From Glaciozyma antarctica PI12 (taxonomy: Eukaryota > Basidiomycota > Microbotryomycetes > Kriegeriales > Camptobasidiaceae), in NCBI GenBank assembly GCA_002917775.1, contig KZ627148.1:1681671-1745670 (forward strand): a DNA stretch of 64,000 nt, written 5' to 3'. Positions 33,457 through 45,199 of the stretch are shown here, piece by piece. A model generated the notes under the pieces. That model saw only the letters and a list, made by a program, of their open reading frames with translations. It did no database searches and was not told the DNA's origin. The position numbers were made by a program, and so were the translations under genes. Position 1 is the stretch's first letter. Every line of letters starts with the position of its first letter.

Positions 33457-33565
33457 CCAAGCGAGAGTGAGAGTTTGAGGTCAAGAGGGGGCTGCAGGCA
33501 CGCGCCGACTCTTTCCTCCTTCCACTCACCCTCGTCGTCGTTCCTCTCAGCTTGGGGCACAGACG
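33457..33565. promoter_or_regulatory. Compact bidirectional promoter (109 bp)
   Basis: Start codons of the DUF3245-like gene (minus) and the RRM-NTF2-WD40 gene (plus) face away from each other 109 bases apart, so both must be driven from this interval or from within each other's leader. No TATA box is visible. Confidence 0.6.
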
Positions 33566-36500
33566 ATGACGGATCGTTATCCTTACAGCAACGGCAGCGA
33601 CTCGGGGAGTAGGCCTCAGCAGCAGGGCAACTCCCAGCGGCAGCGCCCGCCACCACCCTCGCGACTCCCTGCTTCCCGCCAGCGACATCCTCCCTCCTCT
33701 CTCCCACAACGACCAACCCCGTACGCCCGCCCTCAGAATTCAGGCAATCAGCTGGCCTCGACTTCCCGCCTCCCACCCCCCTCCTCCGCCGCCTCTCGAC
33801 CCCTCCACCTTCCAGACGACCAGCAGCCGAACGAAGACCACTCCCTCCCTCGCCTCAACCGGCCTCCCACCATCGCCGATACTCGCCCTATCCCCACGGG
33901 TCCGAAGTCTGCGATCCCTGCGCGGCTTCACCACACCGCATCGCCGCTGTTCATTCCGAAACGCCAAAGCTCGAACTGGGGCAAGGTCGGACGCTGGGCG
34001 GAGAGCTCGAGCGGAGATGCGAAGGGCAAGGACAAGGGAGCAGGGAATTCTGGAGGCTCCGGGTCGCCGCTGAGCGAGGGCGGAGCTATGAGGGTTTGGG
34101 GGAGCAATGCGGTCGCTTCGACGTCGGCCGGCCCTGCGAGTCACGCTCCTTTCCCCTCTAAATCGGACTCGACCACGGCGACGCTCGCAGGCTCCGTTGG
34201 GACGACGGACAGAGCTCAGTCGCGCTTGCCGAATCTCCCGGACGGACGCTCAGCGAAGAGCCCGCAGGCAAACGGGGGAGGGAGCGTCAAGGGGAAGGAG
34301 CGCGAGGACGAATCGAGCAGAGGAGACGGATCGCAGGCACCAGTCGCGAAGGCAGGCACTCCCTCGCGAACCTCAACTCCCCTCGCCCCTGCGAAACCGC
34401 CTCGACATTCCTATCCTCCCGCGACCTCTCTCCCTCCGCTAGCGCCTTCCACTCGCCCCGTACCAACGCCCATTTTCACGCCCGGAGACTCGGATTCCTT
34501 GACGCTCTACGTCGGAAACCTTCCGCTGAGCATCACTCGGCCGAAGGTCGAGATGTTGTTCAGGCCTTTTGGTCGGATGTGCGTGTTTCTCATGCTGTCT
34601 CTCTAATCAACTCGCAGTCGCTGACCCGCAACGTTTTTCACAGCGTCGACATCTCCCTCGGTTCTTCGCCTCTTCTTCCTCACGACCCCTCCGGCCCTCC
34701 CCCCGTCCCCTCTTTCCGCGCCTTCCTCAAATTCGCCACCGACCGCGAAGCCAAGGCGGCTGTCTCGATGGACGGGAAAGTCTTCGAAGGAACTCGACTA
34801 CACGTCGCTGTAAATGCGAGTCCTCGCACCAGTCGCGCTAAGCTGACGGCGGAGAGCTTGCTGCCGAACCGCCTGTTCGTCGGGAAGCTTTCCAAGGACG
34901 TCCTCTCTTCGACGCTCCGAGATGCATTCAGCCCTTTTGGCACCATGTGAGTCTCTTCATAACTCTACAACCTCTCAAGGTGTCGCCGCTGACGTGGGAT
35001 CCTTTAGCCTGGCGATCGAAATCAAGCAGAGGTCGACAAACGCCTTCGCCTTCGTTCGCTTCTCCTCCCCTTCGGAAGCAGATGCTGCTATCACCCTCGA
35101 TGGATCCAACATTCTCTCCGGCACTCTTCCCATCAGCGTCTCACCAGCGAGGGCCCCTCCCAGAGAAGCTCCCGCCGCCGACCCGCTCTTCAACGCTCCC
35201 TCCGCCTCTCCCGCGCCAAGCTCGCAGGCGTTCAAGAGGGACTCGGAAGCACCGTCGATAGGCGAGGACCAGGCGATATCGCGCGTACGTGCGGGTCAAC
35301 TGGCGACGTCTTCGCAGCACTCGAACCAGCAATTCGCTTCGTCCACTTCGCGCCTCTCCCTCGAGCCCCAAGCCGAGGTCTCCGACTCTCCGCCGGGCTA
35401 CAGGCCCAGCACCGACGGACGCTACCTTTGGCAGGTTCCTTACCCTCCTACGCTCGTCGGCAAGGGCTGGAAGAAGGAGGCGCACTACGTCGATGGGCGA
35501 GCCGCCTTCTGCAAGGACCTCGTCGAGCAACTCGAGGTCATGGGCGGGAAGGACGTTCGCTTCAAGCAGGAACGCGACCTCGTCGTCGTTGACTACCTCC
35601 ATCCTCCCTCCGTCGGCCAGCCGGCATTCTCCACCGACCCCCCAGTCCTTTTCTCCGGCGGCCGCATCATCGCCTTTAAGACCTTGAAGCAAGAACCCTC
35701 GGGCATCCTCTACATCTACGTCGCACCTCAGCTATACGCATCTTCTCAGAAGAAAGCCGCCATCTCGTCGATCCGAAAGCAGATTCGGATGAACAAACCG
35801 GGATTCGAGCTGCATCAAACGGAGATTCTCGACGGAGAGCTCCGTATCTCGCTTCGACCTGCGGTAGACGAGTCTGCGGAGGCTAAGCGACTCGAGTCGA
35901 GAGACGGAGCGGATAGCGACGCGATGTCGTCGAGCGACGACGCCGAGTCGCTGGTCATTGAGCGTATCGGCGAGACGGACGAGCTTTTAGATTATGTGCC
36001 GGCGGACGACAATCACTTCGTCGACCGCATCGACGTTCCGGAGAGCTGTCGGGGAAGGGCGGCGGCGGCGGCGAAGAGCAGGCAGGCCTTCCTCGTCAAG
36101 GAGCTCAGGAAGGCGTTCGCGGAGGGCAAGATCGTACTTTCGAACTCGTGCGTCCTCTCTACTCTCCGATTCGAGGCGACTTGGCTGACTCCGACTTTGC
36201 AGCTTCGAAGGCACCGACTTTGGCACCCTCGTCCTCGACTACCTCGTTGCGCTGCCAGAAGAGGACGACGCCGAGCCGCAGGAGGAACAACCCCTCGCAG
36301 GACCAGCTCCCCGTCATTCGCCGCTTGCCGTTCAACCTCAGCCCGAGCCCGACGTCGACATGGAGGACGTCAAGCCCTCGATCGCCTCTCAGGAGAACAT
36401 GGACGAGGACGAAGTCGACGAGATCGATTCGCCTTCCCCCGAGCCGTCGCCGCCCTCTCTTCCCTTCCCTCTCGGCCTCGCAGGGAGTTTCGCCGACAAG

Positions 36501-39080
36501 CCGGAGACCAAGAAGCAGGTCGAGCTTTTCCTCGTCGAGTGAGTGGCGCGTTCACCCTGCACCTCCCGACCATCATACTCACTTCTCGGCAGGTACTTTG
36601 CCAAGTTTGACAGCGAACGAGGAGGTCTGGACGTCTTTTACACCAAGTCGGCCCTCTTCTCAGTTCGCGTCGTCACCTCTCCCCAGTCCCGTCTTCGGCA
36701 AGCTCCCTCCCCCTTCCTCAAGCGATACGTCGAGGCAGCCAAGGCCCTCTCGATCACACCGACTCCCATCACCAACGCCATTCGCAAGCTCCCCGCAGCG
36801 TCGCACGACCTCACAAAGATCCGCTACGACGCGTTCGAAGTACCGCCACCTCCGCACAAGAAGGGACGCAAGTCGCTGCTCGTCAACATTTACGGCGAAC
36901 TCGAGGAGTTCCCTTCGCACGAGGTTCGATCGTTCACGAGGACGTTCCTCCTCGTGCCGAAGCTCGCGAGCTTGGGAGGAGCTGGCTCTCCGCTCGACTA
37001 CCTGATCGCCTCCGACCAGATCACTTTCCGCCACCGCGACGTCAACGCACCCCACCCCATCGCCGTCGCCGTCCCTCTCCCCGTTCAGACCATCGCCCCT
37101 CCTCCAGCTCAACGCGCTCCTCCGCAACTAGCTCAGCGGCCCCCTCCCCCTCCAGCGAAGCAACCTCCCCCGCCAGCTTTGCGACCTAGCCCACCTCCTC
37201 CGCAACAAGGCCGTGCGGCGCCACCGCCTCCGCCGAAATCGGCCCCGAAGCCCATCGAAAAGCGTCGTCTCCCCGTCGAGCACTCCAGCAGCGACTCAGA
37301 CGACGACGTGATCATCGTCGCCCAGCCTCCTCCCAAACGCCGTGACCTCCGACCCTCTCCCACTCCAGCTCAGGCCGTCGCCACCCCCGCCCTCTCGGCG
37401 AAAGCAGCGGGCAAGCGCCGTGCCGTATCGCCAGCGCCCACCCCTCGTCGAGCACCCATCATCCCTCGCCAAGCTCCCGCCATCGTTCGCGACCGCAGCG
37501 CCTCGCCGGATTCGGACGTCGACGACATCTCTCCGGCCGAAGCAGCTGCCTCGGAAGCGCGGCGTCGGGAACGGCAGGCGACGGTCGGGCTCGACTTTGG
37601 TCTCTCGAGGAAGGATATCGAGGCGATGGTGGCGAAGGAGGTGGCGAAGGCGTTGAAGGAGGCTGCGGTTCCTGCGAGAGCGGAGCGCAACGTCGTCCCA
37701 GCGACGGTCAGGGCAGTCGCCCCTCTTTCTTCGGACGACGACGTCGGGCAGAACGACGAGCCGAGCGATGCGAGGGTCTTCATTCCTGGCTCGTCGACCA
37801 GCGTTGCGCATGGCTACAGTGGTGCGACGAACAAGATGAGGTGCGCTTTATCCTTCTTTCGTCGTGAGTTCCTGCTGACACCAAGTCTTCAGGCACCTGG
37901 TCGACACCGAGGACAGCCTTTTCGGGATGACGCTCGCAGGAGATATCGTCGAGTGGGATCGGGGCTCCAAGTCGGGCAGCGTTCAGAAGATCTACAGCTC
38001 GAAGCGCGCCGGAGACAAGATCGATGCGTTCGAGTTCTCGACGCTCAAGGACACGCTGGTCGTTGGCTACCTCGGCGGAACCAAGGTTGCTGGCGAGAAG
38101 CAAATCCCGCAACCTCCATCGCAGATTACCCTGTTCAAGAGGGAGACCATGTCGCGCGTGAGTAGGGTCCGCGCTGTTCTCAATGCCGTTGCTGACGCTC
38201 CTTCTCGTGCAGGGCCAATCGAAGCTCACGCCAGACCCTCTACCTGAGCGTCCTCATTACTCCGGCGGCGTCTCAGCCCTCACTCTCCTCCCCGGCTCCC
38301 GCCTCACGTTCGCCACTGGTGGACAGGACAAGTCGTACGTTCTCTTTCGCCTCTCGTTACCCCGTTCCCTCGTCCTGGCTGCTGACTCGCTCCCTCCCTC
38401 AGTCTCTTCCTCTGGACGCGACGAAGGACGACGCAGATGGTGGAAGTCACTCCCATCCCGAGCGAACACACCGCTATCGTGAACTCGATGTGTCACGTAC
38501 GAGGGAAGAAGTGGCTCGTCTCGGGCGGAGCCGACAAGCGCGTTTTCGCCTACGACGTCGGGCACCAGGAGATCGTCTGGCGCAAGACGCTTCCGGCGTC
38601 GGTTTCTGTCGTTCAAGAAGTGTGCGTTCATTTCTCTCGCTCGTTCGCTCGCTCCCTCGTAACTGGCCGCTGACGACGCCTGTTCTTTGCAGTCCCTCCG
38701 ACCCGAACCTCCTCCTTTGCCGCCTTCAGTCGACGCAAGACCAGTTCCACCTCTTCGACCTTCGTCGCTCCTCCAACCTACCTCCCGTCATGCACTTCGG
38801 CTTCGCCCTCCCCGCTACGACCAGTACGAGAACCTCGGCCCTCGTCGACCGAACTCTGGGTCGCTACCTCCTCGGGAGCTTCTCGAGTACGCTCTACGCG
38901 ACGCCGGACTCGGAGTCGGGGATCAAGATGTATGACATCCGTCGCACGAAGGGGGAGGGCGCGGTCGTGCAGAGTTGGGCAGGAGCGGGGAGGTCGAGGG
39001 TGGTGCAGACCCTCTTCCAGGGGCCCAACAGCCTCGCGCTGGCAGAGATCAAGAACTTTACGATGCTGAAGCTGGCTTAG
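33566..39080 (+). CDS. RRM-RRM-NTF2(NXF-type)-WD40 protein, 1,677 residues
   Basis: One gene of nine exons (33566-34578, 34644-34946, 35008-36147, 36203-36538, 36593-37840, 37893-38157, 38213-38334, 38403-38621, 38693-39080; 5,034 nt, in phase). Residues 1-310 are disordered (Pro/Ser-rich). RRM1 starts near 312 (LTLYVGNLPLSI) and RRM2 near 412 (NRLFVGKLSKDV, AFAFVRF). A conserved-looking unknown domain follows (YLWQVPYPPTLVGKGWKK onward). An NTF2-like domain covers about 920-1060: QVELFLVEYFAKFDSERGG and EVRSFTRTFLLVPKL, the latter typical of NXF/Mex67 mRNA export factors. Then come proline-rich and coiled segments and a WD40 region from about 1347 (FATGGQDKSLFLWTRR, LVSGGADKRVFAYDVG). Exon 5 runs without a break from the NTF2 domain into the linker next to the WD40 part, so the fusion is not a mis-joined model. 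The likely role is in RNA handling. Confidence 0.82.
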
Positions 39081-39372
39081 GAGGGTTTTGCAATTGCTTG
39101 ATTAGTACTGTACTTGTCGATGGGAGCTTTCGACGTCGCGAGTAGAGGAGGCATTGCGACGCTATTCGCGCCTTCGTGTCGCTCTTTTCTCTTGCTCCAA
39201 GGCTTTTCCAGACGACTTTGTATTTGCTCACTCCTATTCACCTGCCTTTCGAGGCGAAAGAAAGGGTAAAAAAGAGAGTCGCGTCGAGGGGAAGCCAAGG
39301 CGCGTTTCCAGCTTGCTGCCGGAGTTGACTCTCTCCTTCCTCCTCCACTCCATTTCTCCCTTCCTTTCTCAG
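39081..39372. promoter_or_regulatory. Intergenic, CDT2-like promoter
   Basis: About 290 bases between tandem genes. The ATG at 39373 directly follows a TTTCTCAG sequence that looks like an intron acceptor, so a leader intron may end there. Nothing else is recognised. Confidence 0.45.
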
Positions 39373-41776
39373 ATGAAGCAGTCAGTCGATACCACGGCGT
39401 CGTTGCTTCCCATCACGCCAACTCAAGGGACAGCAGTCCCTCTCGATCGCGACCCCTTTGCCCCCATCACCAACTCGACCCCCTTCCCCTCCTCCCGCCT
39501 CCCCTCCTCTCGCGCGTCACGCTCTTCCCTCCGCCAAACCAGCTTGTTCGACGCGTTCCCCCGTCCCCCCTCCCCCGCCTCTTCCTCCTCCCCTTCATCA
39601 CTCCTCTTTGACAACAACGCCGACGCGTCAACCTCGGGCTTGTCAAGTCCTTGCGCAACTTCTCCCTGCGCGGCCGACTTGGAGGATGGGGATCCCGAGC
39701 ACAGGGGTCTTCTTGCTGAGGATGGGGAGCTGGCAAGGGCTGGCGCGGAGGCGGCAAACGAGGGGAGCGCGCCGAAGAGGCGGAAGCTCAGTGCTGCTGA
39801 GGGACGCGAGGGGGAGGATTCGCCGCAGGTCGTGGCTCGCCTCGACACGCGCTGGGACGTGCGGAAGGTACCGTCCCTCTTCAGCGCGCCTGGGAAGCAG
39901 ATGAGCGTGTTTGCGGCTAGGAACCGAAGGGCGCTGGGTCTGCCGACGTCTGGTGCGCAAGGTGAGCTCGCTTGAGGCTACGATGCGTTTCCAGGGCCCA
40001 GCTGACATGTTCCGATGCTCAAAGTGTCCATGCGACCGATGCTGGCCGACTACGTGTCCAGCAACGAGCGGCAGGTCTTTCGCTGCCCGTCCCAGAAGGA
40101 CTACAGGAGCTTCGCACCACCTTTCGCTCTCGCTTTCAGCAATGGTGCGCTTCGTTTCAGCCACAGGGAAGCTGACAGTCTGACGTTCTTCCTTATCAGG
40201 CGCGAAAGCTGGCGGAAAGCAAGTCCTGGCCGTCGCCACCGAGGAAGGAACGGTCAGCTTTCTCAACGGAGGCGAGGACAGCGAATGGGACGCCGGTACG
40301 CCTAATCTCTGCGACCATTCGAGTCATGCTGATCTCTTTTCCTGGTAGAACGAAATCGTACCACGTTTCAGGCGCATCAAAACGCCATCTTCGACCTCGC
40401 TTGGAGTCAAAACGACCGGACCATCGTGCGTCGATTTGCTTCCCTCACTTTTGCAGTTGCTGACCGTGTTCCTTGCAGGCTACCGCCAGCGGTGATCAGA
40501 CTATCAAGCTGTGGGACAGCGAGACCCAGGCTTGCGTCGGAGCTCTCGTCGGGCACACCTGCACGATCAAGAATGTCGTCTTTGATCCCTTCAACCCCAG
40601 TTCGTCTCTCTCCGCTCCGACGCCTTTGACGCCTCACTAACGCGACTCTTGTTCAGACCTTCTCTCCAGCGCATCCCGGGACGGCAGCATTCGTGTTTGG
40701 GATCGCCGGATACCAGGACCTGAGTTCGCGCCTCGCATCATGCCCGGCTGCCCGGATACCTCGGCCGGAGCCTCGATCGCCAGCGTCAACCACATTCGCA
40801 ACGCTCATGGAGCAAAGGGGAAGATTTCTCGAGGGGTAGGTCGTCGTCGTTCTCCCGCGCGCAGGCGAGCGGAGCTGACGGCTCTTTCTCGCAGCTCTCC
40901 GCCACGAAGAGCGTGACTTCCGTCGCCTACCTCCAGCAATCCGAGAACCTTCTTGCCTCTTCAGGCTCTTCCGACAGGTACGCTTTTTCGTTCTCTCGCA
41001 AAACGCATTCTCGCTCACCCCCAAATCTCGCAGCGTCATCAAGATTTGGGACCTTCGCAAGTCGTACTCTCGTCGCGTCAACCCTCCGTTCCTCGAGAGC
41101 AACGCCGAAGCCGTCTCCGAAACGGGCTCCGCACGACCCCACGGCATCGCCAGCATGGTCCTCAGCCCGAACGGGCAACGTCTGTACGCCCTCAGCACCG
41201 ATTCTCGGTCCGTCCTTCCCCCTCTCTCCTCCATTTCGCAACCTGACGATCTCTTCGCAGAATCTACGCTTTCGATCCTCTCAACCTCACCATCCCTGCA
41301 CCTATCGTCACGTACCAGCACCCACGAGCGTTCTGCGGGAGCTTCTACGTGCGCATGTCCGTCTCTCCGTGCAGTCGCTACATCGCCAGCGGCAGCTCGG
41401 AGGGCGGGATCTACTTGTGGGACACCGAGGGATCGGGGAACGATGGAGTGCGTTTACTGGGTCACGAGCTCGAGACGTCTGGGCTCGATTGGGGGAAGGA
41501 CAGGGTGAGTCGCGATATTTGCAGGTCGTCGTTTCGCAAACTGACGGTTGTTGGTGGCGGTAGATTGCGAGCTGTTCGGATGATCATTTGGTGCGCGTTT
41601 GGAGTCCCGACGAACTTGTGGCGAGGAAGGCGAGGGAGGACAAGGAGCTGCGATGGAGGTGGAGTGGGGAGGACGAGGGCCTAGCTGGCTCGCTTTGTAC
41701 GTTTTTTTTGTACACTGTTTTATGTACCACCCATTCTACCCTTCGTTTGCGGCGTGCCTGCTCTTCGTCGACGTGA
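39373..41776 (+). CDS. CDT2/DTL-like WD40 substrate adaptor of CRL4 ubiquitin ligase
   Basis: Cdt2 recruits PCNA-bound substrates such as Cdt1 to the Cul4-Ddb1 ubiquitin ligase during S phase. Exons are 39373-39961, 40025-40144, 40200-40295, 40349-40425, 40479-40599, 40657-40835, 40895-40977, 41034-41207, 41261-41504 and 41564-41776, 1,896 nt, 631 residues. WD repeats include VLAVATEEGTVSFLNGG, ATASGDQTIKLWDSETQ, LLSSASRDGSIRVWDRR, VIKIWDLRKSYSRRV, GSSEGGIYLWDTEG and IASCSDDHLVRVWSPDEL. The VATEEGTVSF and YSRRVNPPF blocks fit the Cdt2/denticleless family. A PCNA-binding-box-like QTSLFDAF lies in the disordered N-terminus (residues 55-62). The C-terminal 30 residues after 41690 are T-rich at DNA level and may be wrongly called. 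Confidence 0.78.
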
Positions 41777-41914
41777 GGGAAAAGGGCAAGCGCGTCAAGA
41801 GAGCGACGCGCTTTGCGGGATCGCGTCTGAGACATCGTCAATCCCGAGCTGAATCTGGCTTGAGACGCTTAAACAACCTTTCCTCTGCTCGTACGGGACT
41901 ACCTGCTGGAGAGG

Positions 41915-43621
41915 ATGAGCGCCTTCTTCGAGAAACTGACGACGTGGAGTCGTGAGTCCTTCGCCAGCTCCACTTTCTCTTTGTCGCGCCGTCCTCTGCG
42001 CGCGCAAGCTCAGCTGGACTAACCCCACCTCTCTCCAGGGTCAGAAAGCTCCACGACGAGCTACATTCCTCTAGCCACCACCTCTTCCACCGAGGACTCC
42101 TCCCCAGAATCACCTCGCAGCGCATCCTCTCTTCCCACCCTCCCGACCTCCCACTCCCGACTCATCAGCCTCACTCTCCTCCTCCTCCTCTCCCTCTCCC
42201 TCAGCGCCGCCTTCTTCCTCGCCACAGGTGAAGCCTCCCTCTTCACCACCTCCTCAACGCTCTGCACCGCGGAGGAATGGGCGTCCGGCCGCTGGGTGCT
42301 CAAGGATCCTCCGCTACAAGGGCCCAACACGACGCGCGCGACAATATACGCGGCGTCGGGGTTCACGGGATGCACGTCCTACTATAGGCCTGACTGGTAT
42401 TTTGCTAGTACGGCGGGAGAGATGGGGGAGTATCGATATGACGCGGCTCAGTATCGGTGGGAGGCGGAGGGAGCTTGTGCGGGGGTAGGGAGGGTCAAGG
42501 GGCATGAGCTGGTGAGGCAGCTTGTGGAGGGAGGAGGATGGATGCTTGTTGGAGGTGAGTTCGGGGGAGGAACGAGGGAGCGAGGCTGACGCCCGAATGC
42601 GCAGATTCAATAACGGAGGAACACTTCTTCTCCCTCTCGTGTGAGCTGTTCCCGCACGTTCGTATCGAATGGCACCCCCACCTTGTACTCTTTCGACCAA
42701 GCATGGTGAACAACCCGGCGCTGGGAGTCTTTCACCAGAGCCTCTACCTTCGCGAGGACTCGCCCTTGATCCCCTCGCTCAACCTCCCCTCCGACTTCTC
42801 CTTCGCCGACACTCCCCTAATCACCAACATCCGGTTCGTCGTTTATTTCACTAGCGTCTTCATCCCCTGACACCCCATAGCTCGGACCAGGGCTTCGACC
42901 GTGACGATCTCGAAGCTATCTTCGCAGCCTCCACCACCCCTCCCTCCTCCACCCCCATCCTAACTCCCCACGCCGTCGACTCTCCACCCCTTTCCACAAT
43001 CCTCAGCGAATTCACCAACGCGACCCTAAACTACCACGCCCTAATCTGGAGCACCGGTCCTCACTGGCACAAAAAAGCCTTCGCTCTCCCGCCTGACGAC
43101 CCCGAGACGTTTCCGAATATCCTACGGTACTGGGAGATGGCGGTTGAGGCGTGGGTGAAGGAAGCGGGGAGGTGGTTGGAGGGGGATGAGCGGGGGAGGG
43201 AGGTAATGTTTCGAGCGTCTTCGGCGGGGCACGATGATTGTCATGAGGCGAGGAGACCGACGAGCGAGGTGTTGGAGAACCCTGAGACGTTGTTTAATTG
43301 GGCGTGGATACCCAGGATTAATGAGGTGGCGAAGGTGGGTTCGGGATTGAGGTTGGGAGGGAGGAAGAGCTGATGCGGGGAGCAGAATGCGTTTGCGAAG
43401 GCTGGGGATCCGAGGATCTCGTACCTCGGTATGGAGCGACCTGGACGGCTAAGACCTGATGCGGTGAGCAGTTTCTTTTCGCGTTTTTGAGGTAGAAGCT
43501 GATGTAGACTTGCACGCAGCACAACATCGAGCCGGCGGACTGCCTGCATATCGCGGTAGGAACAGGAGTCATCGAGGGATGGACAGCGATCATCCAGAAG
43601 TTCCTCGAGCAGCGATCATAG
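41915..43621 (+). CDS. PC-esterase-like type II membrane protein (GDSIT...DxxH)
   Basis: The predicted 471-residue protein has one membrane helix near residue 50 (LISLTLLLLLSLSLSAAFFL) and a lumenal SGNH/PC-esterase-type domain. Exons are 41915-41951, 42039-42554, 42605-42833, 42881-43334, 43386-43463 and 43520-43621 (TAG), 1,416 nt in phase. Cysteines flank an early block (CTAEEWASGRWVLKDPP) typical of the family. The catalytic serine motif GDSITEEHFFSL sits at about residues 184-195 and the Asp-His pair in ADCLH near the C-terminus. Family members O-acetylate or de-acylate cell-wall and secreted glycans in the Golgi. The exact acyl group and polymer are unknown. It converges with the HAD phosphatase gene with 80 bases between stops. 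Confidence 0.78.
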
Positions 43622-43701
43622 CAGTTGTTGTAAAGATAGCGTGTCTGTGCCCATCGCGAGCAGAATCCATGAGCAGAGTCGAGCGAGAAGTCGAACGAGC
43701 A
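43622..43701. other. 80-bp convergent gap
   Basis: The PC-esterase-like gene and the phosphatase gene stop 80 bases apart. Their 3' untranslated regions almost certainly overlap. Confidence 0.55.
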
Positions 43702-44844
43702 TTACCAGTACACCGTCCCGTCGAACCGGTTGAAGATCATCTCCAGCTCCCAAGCTTGACTCCACTCCTCGACGCTGCACTTGAGTCCCATGCGCGCTCC
43801 GTGACTCTTGAGCAATCGGGCCAGGGCGCGAGGCGTACGTGCGCAAGCGTGATCTTGCCTGCGAGCTCAATGTCAGTTGAGAAGCAAGAGAGGAACGGGA
43901 GATCGTACCTTCGCAATCGGAGAACTGGGCACAAGTCGTTGGCTCCGTCTCCGACGTAGACGACGCGCTCGAACGAGTCCCAACCGCCTTGCGCCTTGAT
44001 GTAGGTGTCGAGCTCCTCGCCTGCGCAAGATCGGTGACGGAGCTCGAAGCAAAGAAGCAGTGATGCGAAGCTCACCTTTACACATGTTCGGGTCGCAAGG
44101 GACTTGGCATTCGTGCTGAGGACCAGCAGGATCTACACGCCTTCGGAGCTCGAGCTTTCCTGAAGGCAGGAATTCAGCAGGATTGGTGACGATTGAGTGG
44201 AAGTGGTCTCCAAGGTCGTGATGCTGTTAACGTGGCAATGGATCAGCAGGGGAGGAGAGGAGTACTCGAGAGGAGCGACGCACCTGCAAGATCGTGTCGA
44301 TGAAGAGCGAGTTGGCGTTTGAAAGCAGGAAGAAGGACGTATTGGGTGATGGTCGGGCTTTGAGAGCTTGTACGGCGCGCTTCATGGCAGGGTGCTGCGG
44401 AGGGTCAGTCGTCTGCGAGAGCAAGTCGGTGAGGGAGGACTCACGAAGGGGATCGACCGCAGTGTCTCCACTATCTCCTCAGGCGTCGTTCCCTCCTCGT
44501 GCAGAGCAGCAAGACAATCTGCGCTTCAGTACCACGCTCCTCTCGTCAGCTTCCCTCCCTCTATCGCCCTCGTCAGCCCCTATCAACTCACTAAAGGTCG
44601 GTCCACATCTTCGACGGTGCTTCCTGCTGCATCTTGTGCCTGATCTCAGGGGCAAGCACCTCCAGCAAGAAGTGATCCGAATCCTGGTCTGGAGTTGCTG
44701 TGAGCGGCGCGGCAGGCGTTTGAAGGGAGCTCAATACCGATAAACGACCTGAGCAGAGGGCGTCAGCTATGCTCGACCGCTTGTGCGGCTTTCATGAGCT
44801 CACCAGTCAAAGTCGAACACGATCAAAAGTCGAGGAGCAGCCAG
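43702..44844 (-). CDS. PHOSPHO-type HAD phosphatase; probable CUG start
   Basis: A haloacid-dehalogenase-type phosphatase of the PHOSPHO1/2 family (Pfam Put_Phosphatase), acting on small phosphomonoesters such as phosphoethanolamine, phosphocholine or pyridoxal phosphate. Exons are 44844-44804, 44748-44738 (11 nt), 44688-44592, 44523-44445, 44394-44284, 44223-44076, 44020-43909 and 43858-43702 (TAA), 756 nt, 251 residues. Motif I is LLIVFDFDWSFIDQDSD, motif II lies in SFFLLSNANSLF and motif III is VVYVGDGANDLCP. No ATG exists in frame upstream: in fact no ATG occurs on this strand between 44844 and about 45200. CTG at 44844-44842, with A at -3 and G at +4, gives MAAPRLLIVFDFD, as expected for the family's N-terminus. 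A TATA box lies about 130 bases upstream. Confidence 0.8.
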
Positions 44845-44971
44845 CTTGAATCCAAAGGTCTGGGGTGGGAGAGAGAGGCCTGAGACAGGAAGCGCGCGAA
44901 GGGCTGTTGCTACTTCAAAGCTTCACCAGATCACCCGATGTTCGCAGGCTTTTCTTTAGGTTCAGGCGCAG

Positions 44972-44978
44972 CTTTATA
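44972..44978 (-). promoter_or_regulatory. TATA box (TATAAAG) for the HAD phosphatase gene
   Basis: The minus strand reads AATATAAAGC here, about 130 bases before the first HAD codons. A start of transcription near 44940 would leave no AUG before the conserved motif, which supports the CUG-start idea. Confidence 0.5.
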
Positions 44979-45199
44979 TTCAAGAGAGGATTCGGCACTC
45001 GTTTCGTTTGTTACGATACCGTAAAAGTGGAAGAAGTTGCGAAATCTTATCTCCGCTTCTTCTCCGTCTTTCTTCTCCCCCTCGACTGGCTTGACGGCGT
45101 CGGGCCGTGAAAGAACTTGCGGTCACAAGGCGGCGTACTAGTTCCTCCTCCTCCCACTCCTGCTCCCCTTCTCACAAGCCCTCACACGTCCTCGCAGGA

